Part shown: positions 1 to 12,100 of the stretch, piece by piece
Position numbering within the stretch: the first letter of the stretch is position 1
How the letters are laid out: each line of letters starts with the position of its first letter
Assembly: GCF_000321225.1 (NCBI RefSeq)
Contig: NW_004450322.1
Span: 1,596,069 to 1,660,068, forward strand
Reading direction: 5' to 3'
DNA from: Odobenus rosmarus divergens
Lineage: Eukaryota > Chordata > Mammalia > Carnivora > Odobenidae
Length of the DNA stretch: 64,000 nucleotides
Notes under the pieces: model-generated
What the model saw: the letters and a program-made list of their open reading frames with translations, nothing else
Databases searched by the model: none
Told to the model about the DNA's origin: nothing
Translations under genes and position numbers: made by a program

Positions 1-2088
<2,088 letters not shown>

Positions 2089-2264
2089 CCTCCTTTCGAG
2101 GTTGAAGAGCCATCTGCACACAGCCCCCCTCTTTTCCCCCAGCTTTAGAGAGATTAAGGTCACAGGGCGGGGCCATAGCAGGGTTGGATGGGAGGGTGAG
2201 TAGGGGTAAAGATGGGACATTTATGGGCTAGAGCCTGGCAACAGAAAAGGCACTGATTTTTATA
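2089..2264 (-). promoter_or_regulatory. CACNA1F: CACNA1F 5' UTR and proximal promoter region
   Basis: This is the only non-repeat sequence directly upstream of the CACNA1F start codon before a SINE begins. It contains a minus-strand TAATCT (2151-2156), a CRX/OTX-type homeodomain core. That overlaps a plus-strand TTAAGGTCA (2154-2162), an ERR/ROR-type half-site, followed by a GC box GGGCGGGGCC (2165-2174). The arrangement suits a photoreceptor gene. The transcription start is not determined and function is inferred from motifs only. Confidence 0.4.
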
Positions 2265-2450
2265 GGGGCGCCTGGGTGACTCAGATGGTTAAGCGTCTGC
2301 CTTCTCTTTGGGTCATGATCCCAGGGTTCGGGGATCGAGCCCCACATCGGGCTCCTTGCTCAGCGAGGAGCCTGCTTCTCCCTTTCCCTCTGCCTGCTGC
2401 TTCCCTTGCTTGTATACTCTCTCTGTCAAAAATAAATAAAATCTTTAAAA
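2265..2450 (+). mobile_element. Can-SINE (tRNA-derived carnivore SINE)
   Basis: A full-length head (GGGGCGCCTGGGTGACTCAG), a GCTTCTCCCTTTCCCTCTGCC body and an AATAAATAAAATCTTTAAAAAA tail are present. It is inserted between CACNA1F and CCDC22, right at the edge of the CACNA1F proximal region. Confidence 0.9.
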
Positions 2451-2489
2451 AATTTATAAAATATATACCAGCACCAGTCAGAAATTAAA

Positions 2490-3060
2490 ATAAGAAAAAT
2501 GATATCATTTCCCAACCCGTATCTGAACTTTGAAGTACATAAAAATAGACCTAACATAATATACTTATGTATAAGATCTCCACGGAAAAAATTTTCAAAT
2601 ATTGTCAAGTGATTAAAGGGGACCTAAGGAAATGGAGAGATATATTAAATTTACTAATAGAAATAGTCAACGTTGTGAAAATGTCAATTCTTTCCAAAGT
2701 CATTTAGAGATTCAATGCAGTCCCAAGCGAAATCCTGAAAGATTTTTCCATGGAATTTGACAAACTGATTCTAAAATGTAAATCGATATACAAAGGATCT
2801 AGAAGAGCCAAAGTCCTTTGAAAAAGAACAAGATGGGAGGACCATTCCAGATCAGATATCAAGGCGTGTTATAAAGCTACAGTAATTAAGAACAGAATAG
2901 AGTTCAGAAACTGAACCCCACATATATGTACACGTGATTTATTTATGACAAACATGGCACTACTGAGCAGTGGAAACGGGGTGGTCTTTTTAATGAATGG
3001 TGGTTACATGAATGTTTACTGTGTATTCTTTGGAGCGTACACATATGTATAACGTTAAAA
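2490..3060 (+). mobile_element. Old L1 ORF2 remnant
   Basis: The text is typical of a decayed L1 ORF2 3' half: 'gattcaatgcagtcccaagc', 'aaactgattctaaaatg', 'agatcagatatcaaggcg' and 'aagctacagtaattaag', with many stop codons in every frame. It lies between CACNA1F and CCDC22. Confidence 0.7.
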
Positions 3061-3089
3061 GAAAGCATTTATGGACTGCATGAATACTA

Positions 3090-3330
3090 GTGACTACAAT
3101 TTACATAGCGCTTTCCTACTGTACTATGTGTCAGGCACATAGTAACAATGCTTTACATGAATTATTTTAATCCAAGGAAGCAGTTATATTCATAATTCTA
3201 TTTTACAGATGAGGAAACTTAGACACAGGGAAGTTATGTAACCTGCCCACGGTTGCACCTTTAGCTAGTTGAGCTAAAGACTTGAGCTTAAAACCTGAGA
3301 CGCAACCGTAGCCGCTTTCTGCTAAAGCCC
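3090..3330 (-). repeat. MIR SINE fragment
   Basis: The reverse-oriented MIR core is clear: 'tattttacagatgaggaaac', 'gaagttatgtaacctgccca' and 'ggttgcacc'. It lies about 470 bp upstream of the CCDC22 start codon. Confidence 0.75.
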
Positions 3331-3428
3331 CTGCCCTTAACTTGTACACTTTTACAATACGGAAGATGAACGTCGCCTTAAATGAATGAGTCGGGAAGCC
3401 GCTCTCCGTCTGGTCCCTTTTCTACCAT

Positions 3429-3512
3429 TGCGCGCGCGCTCACGCGCATACACAGGCACACACGCACACACACGCACACGCACACACACGCACGCACACG
3501 CTCGCGCACGCG
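3429..3512. repeat. Alternating purine/pyrimidine CG-CA microsatellite
   Basis: The tract begins GCGCGCGC and runs through mixed (CA)n, (CG)n and GCAC repeats ending in CGCGCACGCGC. Nearly every base alternates pyrimidine and purine, which favours Z-DNA. It lies about 290 bp upstream of the CCDC22 start codon. Confidence 0.85.
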
Positions 3513-3797
3513 CTCAAAATACATTTCTTCGCCCCCTTGGAAGAACCCACCGGACTGCAAGCGGAAGAACTACAACTCCCAGTAGCCATTGCAGGCTCAA
3601 GCCTGCAGACGCACCTTCGCACCAGGACGCCAGACATCCGGCGTGCGCCACACTCGCTCTCCGAACTACACATCCCGGCTCTCCCCGCGCACCCTGTGAC
3701 ACTCCTCGGACCGCGAGTGCAGAGCGGGGTTTCAGCTGCGCCTCTCTCGCTCGGACCCGGCCCTGGCCCCGGCTCCAGACTCGAACACCGCTCCACC
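3513..3797 (+). promoter_or_regulatory. CCDC22: CCDC22 promoter and 5' UTR with ZNF143-type sites
   Basis: This TATA-less, CpG-containing stretch carries ACTACAACTCCCAG at 3569-3582, a very close match to the ZNF143/THAP11 (SBS) motif. Directly before it is an ETS-type GCGGAAG (3561-3567). A second weaker ACTACACATCCC lies at 3665-3676. Such paired SBS and ETS sites are common in housekeeping promoters, and CCDC22 is broadly expressed. The start site itself is not resolved. Confidence 0.6.
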
Positions 3798-6700
3798 ATG
3801 GAGGAGGCGGACCGAATCCTCATCCATTCCCTGCGCCAGGCCGGCACGTAAGGATACAGCCCCCGTCCACCCCGGAATGCCCACATCCGGGACTCCAAAA
3901 CTGTGGACCCAGTCACCCGGGAACCTTAAAACCCAGACCCTGACATCTGGGGCTCCAACTTCCAGGACCCTAAGACACCCGCTCCTTACACAGACAGACA
4001 CACACATGCATGCACGCACTCTGACATCAGGGAGCTCCCAAACCCTTTGCCCCCGACACTTGGTAAACCCCAAATTCCAGGACCCAGACATCTCCAGAAC
4101 TTAAAACCTTGGATCCTCGACACCCAGGATCCTGAAATATGTGGTTCTTGACATCAATACCCTGGGACCCTAGTATTTGGAAAATCTAAGCCACCTGTAT
4201 TTTGAGAACCAGGGATTTTAAACATCCAGGGCCCTGGCACTCAAAAACCCTGGGACTGGATACTTGGGAATCTTCAAACCCTGTTTCCCAACACGTGGGC
4301 TTTTAAAATCCCCAGACCTTAAAATCTGGCGACTTCAACACTTAGTGACCCCGACACACAAGGACTTCTGCATTCAAGAACCCTAAAAACCGAGGATGCC
4401 TACATCTAGGGCGCCTGATTTCTGGATTGCTTGAAACTAGAAGGTCTTGCTATCCGGGGATCTTGACATCTAGGGACCCTGACATTTGGAACTCCTGCAA
4501 ACCTGAGCCTCGCAATATCTAGTCTCAAAACCCTAGAAGCTCGATATTTAGGGGCCCCTGATGTGCAGGGAACATACCTGGGGATCCAGAAACATAGAGA
4601 GCATGCCACCTGGGTCCCTTGCCCTTCCCAGACCCCAGAACTTTGAGACTTTTAAGCATATGGCAATTTAAGATTTTTTTTTAATTCAGATCCCTTCCAT
4701 CCACCGTTAGGACCTAAGGACTTCCCCAGCTTCCCCAGTTCTTAGTTTTCCAAATGCAAGTTGCAGTCACCAACACCCAGGACCTGTCTGAACTGTGGCC
4801 ATCCTCCCCTACTCCCACCCCAGCTTCCCCCACTCCAGAAGGCAGCAGGGCCCAGCCTGATCCCTGTTGCCTGGCTGCTTTGAGCCTGCCCTCTTCTTTT
4901 TCAGGGCAGTTCCTCCAGATGTGCAGACACTGCGAGCCTTCACCACTGAGTTGGTTGTAGAAGCTGTGGTCCGCTGCCTGCGTGTGATCAACCCTGCCGT
5001 GGGCTCTGGCCTCAGCCCCCTGCTGCCTCTGGCCATGTCCGCCCGGTTCCGCCTGGCCATGAGCCTGGCTCAGGCCTGCATGGTGAGTGCCTTCCTCCCA
5101 ATACACACAGCCTCTTCCTTCCTCCTTCACAAAGTCTCTGAGCTCCTTTGAAATGCTTGCCTTTCCTCTCTGCCACCTCCTCTTGTGGCTTAGCGTTCAT
5201 CAGCGGTTAAGGATGCTGGCTCTATGGTCAAACCGCCTGAGTAGCTCTGATCCTCACTACACCACTTGCTAACTGTGTGATCCTAGCCCTTCTGGGCCTC
5301 AGTTTCCTTATTTGTGAAACTGAGATGATAAAGGTAGAGCTGTTAGGAGCATTATATGAGTTGATCCAGTTTGTGCCTGGGCTGGCCCTGGTTCCCACAT
5401 TTTAAGCTTAGCACCACTAAGGTGGTGCTGGAATTGCCCCCTTTCTCCCCGCCCATGGTATCCATTTATGAGTTCCAGAAAAAGACTTGGCTTGGATTGT
5501 AGACTCACTCCTAAATTAATCACTGTGTACTCTGATTGGCCTGGCGTGGATCACAGGGTCATCCCTATAGGACACTGTTATTGGCTGCTCCTTCAGGATC
5601 GCTTGGGAGTTGGGGGTCAGAGGGTTACCCAAAGGAAGGTATGCTGGTTAAGTAAAACTGTGTTTCTGCTGCGTTCCCCCTCATGGCCCTGCCTCTCCTG
5701 AGAATAATTCCCAAATTGTCTCTCTCACAGGTAAAGTGCCTTGTGACAAAGCACTCATACCTCCCCAGTACAGAGCTATACCCAGGGGCTCTGAGTAATG
5801 TCATTTCTCCTGGCTTGCTTGCTCTGCGACGTTGGGTCAGTCTCTTAACCTCTTTGGACCTGTTTCCTCCTGTGTAAAACAGGCATACGAATTGTACCTA
5901 CCACCTAGGGTTGCTGTGAGGAGTAAAAAGAAGTTAATATAGAAAAAGCTGGCTATAGTGAGCTCTGTTTAAGTGGTATTACTATTCTTAGAGAGGCCTG
6001 ATCTGGCCGCTTGCATTCCAGCCACCTCTGGCTACATAACGGATGTGAACTTGGCCAACAGACCTAGGATATGGTGGTGGAGGGAGAGTAGAGTAAATAC
6101 GGTGAAAATTTCCATTTAGGCCCTGGGGACAGGGTGGTGGGGTTTCTCGAATTCGGACCTTGCTTGTGCAGCTTCTGTCTCTTACCAGTAGGCCGCGGCG
6201 CTCTGCTGGTCGCTTAGCTCTCAGGTTCGCCTGGCTCTCGGGAGTTCTCAGGCTCTTCTGCTGGCCGCCTCTTCACATGCCCCATGCCTGGCACCCCTTT
6301 CTGCCACTCAGCCACCTCCATATTTTGATGTCTGTCACTTCACACACCTGACTCCTGGAATGAGTTTCTGTATCAGTCACAACTCTTTGATTGCAGGTGT
6401 CGGAAAAAACCCAAAGTAAAGTCGCTCGAAAGCCAGTGGTTTTCACACTCTTGTGACGGTGACCCTCTGACATAAATCTGCCTTCTGTTGTGACCTAATA
6501 CACACACAGGCAGATAATAAGGATGTTTTCCGAGTACCTACCCTGGGCCGGGCGCTGTGGTAATGCAGTGTGAGCTTAACTTCATTCTCATGTCAACTTT
6601 CTCAAGTAGGTATTGTCAGTATCCCCCTTTTTTATTCAGAGGAGGATAGTAAAGCCCAGAGAAGTTAAGTGATTTGCCCGAGGTCACACAGTGGGTCAGA

Positions 6701-9161
6701 GGCAAAGCTTGGATTTGAGTCTGGGAAGTCTGCTTTCAGAGTCCGTGCAGCTCCGGACTGATGGCAACTCTGACAGAGAATCAGGCTTGCTTTCTGGGCC
6801 CGTTTCTCAGGCCCTGCGCCAAACCCTGATGGGGCCTGTGAGCTCTTAAAGCAGACACATAGGGACAGTCCTATCAGCCCCATTTTACAGCTAGGAAACT
6901 GAGCTTCCGGGTGGTTCAATAATCGGTCCAAGGCCTTAGCCAGCAAGTGGTAAGGGCTGGATTTCAATCCCGATCTTTTTACACTAAAGCCTCTAAGTCC
7001 CCTTTTAAAGAAAATGATTGTTTCGAGTAGGTCATTCTGTTAGTCAGGGTCCAGTCTGGAGACCGAAACCTCAGCTGTAATTTGAACAGGGACATTTCAA
7101 TATAAAGAATTGTTAATTAGGTAAAAGGTGGTTAACCACTGAAAGGGCAAGAGAGATCTCCAGGGTGTGATGGAAGGAACGTGATACCTGGCAGAGTCTC
7201 ACGCTCCGAACTGTTCACCCCATTCTCCTGCTTATCTGCTAGAAGGGGATGACTGACTGGTTTCTGTGTGTCTTTCTAGGTTTCTTTTTCCCCCTGGGTT
7301 TTTTTTTTTTTTTTTTTTAATGCAGATATAAGCCAATGTGAATATACTTATTTCCCCCCTTCCTTTTTTCCTTTCTTTCTTTTTCTCTTGCTTAGTAGAT
7401 TTTGATTGCCCAGTTTCTGGTTGTAAGCAATGATTCATGACACAGACCAAAAGTCCCCTTCGCCTAACTTAATAACCGTCTAGGATATAGACAAGCCATG
7501 AAGCAGGCAAGAACCTATTTCTTTGAAATAGTCTAAAAACCCTTGCTTCAAAAATGGATCCCCTTAGAGCATTTTATTGATTACGATTGGACATCATATC
7601 CTTCCTCTTCGTGGCCTCGCGTATTCCGCTCTGTCTCCTGGTTGTTCTGCTCCAGAGAGCAGATTTGCATACTCTGCAGAGCCTGGAAGGGAAAAAGCAA
7701 AACCAAAAATCTGCTTCCTGGTTTGGGGCCCTGGGAGAAAGGCCCTCTTCTAAACTATCAGAAGGGTCGGCTCGAGGTCATCTGTGAACTACATGAAATT
7801 TGTTTTTGAAGTTAGTTTTCACAGCTTTCCCTTTCCAGGGCTTTGCCCCTTTATATTTCTTCTTTAGCAACTTTTTTTTTTTTCCCATTACTGTGGCTGT
7901 TCTGTCGAGAAAAGACTCTCTAAGGAACTAGTGCTCTGTCGTAAATTAATAAAATATGTCACATGGAGGAAGAGGAAGTGAGGGCAATGAACCCTTAGCC
8001 TTTTGAGGATAATTCGGACCTCACAGCACTTTGGTACAGTTGGTAATTTTGATTTGTGGGAAACCTGTAAAATGAGGGAAAATAAAGACTAGCGACCCAT
8101 TCCTGTGTTTGGTTTAAGGAATCGAGGCATGGAAAATAGAAGGGGTTTGACAGAGTATCCACCATTGTTGTCATCATTGTTATTCATTTTTTATGGGTGC
8201 TGGAGGAGGAGACCCTATACCTCAGAAGTGGTGGAAGAAAGCAATGTCTGACGGTATCATAAGAATTAAAAGGGAGGGGCGCCTGGGCGGCTCAGGCGGT
8301 TAGGCGTCTGCCTTTGGCTCAGGTCATGAACCCAGAGTCCTGGGATCGAGCCCCACGTCACGGGGAGCCTGCTTCTCCCTCTCCCTCTGCCTGCCCCTCC
8401 CCCTGCTTGTGTGCTCTCTCTCTCTCTCTCTCTCAAATAAATAAATAAATCTTTTATTTTTATTTATTTTTTTTAAAGATTTTATTTATTTATTTGAGAG
8501 AGAGAGAATAAGCACATGAGAGGGGGGAGGGTCAGAGGGAGAAGCAGACTCCTTGCCGAGCAGGGAGCCCGATGCGGGACTCGATCCCAGGACCCCAGGA
8601 TCATGACCTGAGCCGAAGGCAGTCGCTTAACCAACTGAGCCACCCAGGCGCCCAATAAATAAATCTTTTAAAAAAAAGAATTAAAAGGGAGATAATCAAA
8701 GTCTTTCTCATATAGAGGAGGCTCATTTCTCCCCTTCTTACCTTTTTTTTTTTAATCCCCCTAACAGCTGCATTAAATGTATTAATTGCTTGGACATTTA
8801 GGGCATTTCCAGTATTTTGCAAATAATGCTGTAAGGAGGAATCGCACGCATCTGTCCTCTTGAATTGTTAGGGGCATGGCTTCATGGTCAGCTCCTCAAA
8901 GTAGGATTGCTAGGTGGAAGGGTAAAAGCAGATGTTTTGTCGGACTTTGCCCAATTGCCCTCACTGGGCTTTGTTTCATTTCTGCCTTCCCACCAGCAGC
9001 GTGGGAGAGAGCGCCTGCTTCGCCACAGCCTGGCCCACTGACTTGTGCCCCTTCAGTAGCTGAGGAATGATATCTCAGTATCGTCTTTCTCCCCAGCTTT
9101 GTACTTGGGCAAACGTTTGTTAGCATTTTGCTCCATTCTTTTCTCTGTACATAGATACATA

Positions 9162-9196
<35 letters not shown>

Positions 9197-12100
9197 TTTT
9201 GCTGAACCATTTGAAAATGGCAGACAGCATGATAACTCCATACCTGCAATTTTCAGCACGCCTCTCTTAAGTAGAAGGACACTTGCCAGCACAACCACAA
9301 TATTTTGATCACACCGGTGGAATTTAATATTGATAGTATGTATTAACAATCGATAGTATATATTAGAACAATAGTATCTCATATCTAGCACCTGGTGGAA
9401 TTTCCCCAGTTGTCCCAAAAATATCCTCTGTATTCCACTCTATTCTTTTTTTTTTCTCTATCTCTGTTTTTTTTTTTTTTTTAGCTGTAGTGTCTAATCA
9501 AGGATCATACATTTTATTTCACCTTTACTTCTCTAATCTTGCATAGCCAACAGTCCTCCTTGGTTTTTGTTTCTTTGTTTCTTTTGTGAAGACAAATGTT
9601 TTCCAAGAGTCCAGGCTGGCTGTTGCCTGGGATGGCCTACACTTTGAGTGAGTCACAGTGTTTTCTGATGATCAGATTCAGGTTTTGGGTAGGAATGCTG
9701 CCCGAGCGATGGTATCTCCCTCCCAGTGTGCACCTGGAGAACGGATCGGCAGGTTGTCCTGGATCAGTGATGCGTGTGTGAGATCTCTCTGTGTGCTTTC
9801 AGTTGGCAGCAAGGTTGGGCATATTTGCCTAGGTTTAAGGGCCATTTTCATTTCTTTTTCTGTGAACTGCCTCCTCCTGTCTTTTGCCTTCTTTTCGCTT
9901 GCATTGCTGGTCTTTTCTGCTTGTTTGATTTTAGACACTCTTTATATACTAGGTAGATTTACTCTTTGGCTGTGATATGAACCCCAAATATTTTTTTTTC
10001 TAGCTTGTCATCTCTCTTTTGACTTTGGTAATTATATTCTTTAAAATTTTTGTTTCTTTTCAGGGTTTCAGAAATGCTCATCTTCTCCTTTATGGCCTCA
10101 GGATTTGGGGTCATAGTTAGAAAGGCTAGAGCTTTAATCTTATTTCTGGCTCTCTGTAGCATTGACTATAATCACTCTGTAGTTCCCCCCTCCCCCCGAG
10201 GGGCCTGGAGGCCTTTGGGGGAGTCAAGGTGAAGTTCAGAGAGTGGTGGTTGGCGAGAGAGCGGGAGCATTTGTGGTCTAGGCCCAGGGCTCCCAGGATA
10301 GGAGGATTCTGCCTGCCTGACTGATAGAGGCCACCTCCCCAACCCCCAGGACCTGGGCTATCCCTTGGAGCTTGGCTATCAGAACTTCCTCTACCCCAGT
10401 GAGCCAGATCTCCGGGACCTGCTTCTCTTCTTGGCTGAGCGTCTGCCCTCTGATGCCTCTGAGGATGCAGATCAGCCTGCAGGTATGGTCTGACCAGGGC
10501 ACGGTGGGGGTGAAGGAGAGCGTGGCCTTCCTGGGTGTTGTAGGGGCCGAGAGACAGGTGGAGGTGGTAAAAAGGTTGACTAGGGGTGGGGTGGGGGATG
10601 TATCTTTGCAAGAGCTGGGGTGAAAGGGAGGATTGGGGCTGGGGGAGGGGAGGCAGGGCAGGGGGAAGGGGCCTGGGCTTGAGCTGCCCCAGTTGGGGAG
10701 TTGGTGCTGGGAGGGGCCTCTCTGCCTCACCTCCTCCTCCCCACTCCAGCCACACGGGCTTCCTTGGTGCTTCTCAGAGACTCCAGGTGTGCTCCAGCCT
10801 TGGGGCCTTTGTATTTGCCAGATTATTCTTCCCCTAGATGTCTTCCTGCTTCACCCTCTTACCTTTTAAAGGCTCTGTTCACGTGTCACCTCAGGGAGGC
10901 CTTCCTCTGACTGCCTTGTTTAAAATTACATGCCCCTCTCAATAGTCTTTACCCTCCCCTTGGATCATCACCTGGCAGATTTCTGTCTTGTACTCAAAGG
11001 TACCTGACTCGTGTTTTCCTCTACCAGCATGCCGGCTCCGTGAGGGCAGGGGTACTTCTCAGTTTGTTCGCTGAAGTATCCCAAGAGTCTAGAACAGTGA
11101 CTGGTATGCAGTAGGTGCTCAGTAAGTGTTTTTTGAATGGCCGAGGGTGAGAATGATAGCTAGACAGATATGCATCTCTGGGAGGGGGTCCAGGAGCCCC
11201 GGCTGCTCTCCCAGGATCTGCAGTTTCGGGGTTAGGGCACTGTCACCTGATGGATGCTCCTTCCCCACCCCCCACAGGAGACTCAGCTATCCTTCTCCGG
11301 GCCATCGGGAGCCAAATCCGGGACCAGCTGGCCCTGCCCTGGGTCCCACCCCTCCTTCGCACTCCCAAGCTACAGCACCTCCAGGTGGAACCCCCCAACT
11401 CACATCGATGTTGCCCGTCCCCTCACCTTGGCCCCATCTGGTTGCTTAGGTGTTTGCCCCCCCCCCACAGTTCATCATGGAGGCTCTGATTCTGCTCTCC
11501 CCGCCCCCCCCCGCAGGGCTGTGCTTCCCAGAAGCCTTTCCACACCACCAGGCTGGTCATGCCTGAGTTGAGTTCCAGAGGAGGTGAGTGGGAGGCTGAG
11601 GGGAGGGGCTGGGGGCAGGGTAGAGGTGGGCCTGACCCCCGCGGCCAGGCGGGAGTGCTAGCTGACCATGTTCCTGCCTCCAGAGCCCCGGGAGTTCCAG
11701 GCGAGTCCTCTGCTGCTACCAGCCCCTGCCCAGGTGCCCCAGCCTGCCGGGAGGGTGGCCTCCCTCCTCCAATGCCATGCCATCCAGCTCTGTCAGCACA
11801 CGGGCCGGGACCGCCCTGGCGATGAGGACTGGGTCCACCGGGCAGCCCGCCATCCCACCCAGGTACTGCCCAAAGCTCGGCTCCCTGCTGCCGAGGCCTC
11901 TGCTCGCAGCTGCTTCCTACGGCTCGCCTCTCAGCGCCCCTCGGTCCTCTGCCGCCTCCTTTCCCCACTTGGCCCCTCATCCCCTCCCCCCTGCATTGCA
12001 CCTACCTGGCTCCTCCCCTGAGGGAACCCTGGAGTCAGAAAGACGGTGGACCTCAGACAAGTCACTCTCCTTCTCCCACCCCGGAGCCTCGGTTTCCGGT

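Noticed and set aside
2265..2340. tRNA-like A and B boxes in Can-SINE heads
   Set aside because: These are retroposon copies of a tRNA-derived SINE with internal promoter remnants, not functional tRNA genes. I saw no stand-alone tRNA in the window.
3386..3943. 185-aa plus-strand ORF over the CCDC22 start region
   Set aside because: Its N-terminal THTRTR run is the CA/CG microsatellite, and it overlaps the real CCDC22 exon 1 in another frame.
10126..10755. 209-aa minus-strand ORF
   Set aside because: Proline-rich antisense shadow of CCDC22 exon 3 and its GC-rich intron. The plus frame contains a phase-consistent exon at 10350-10482.
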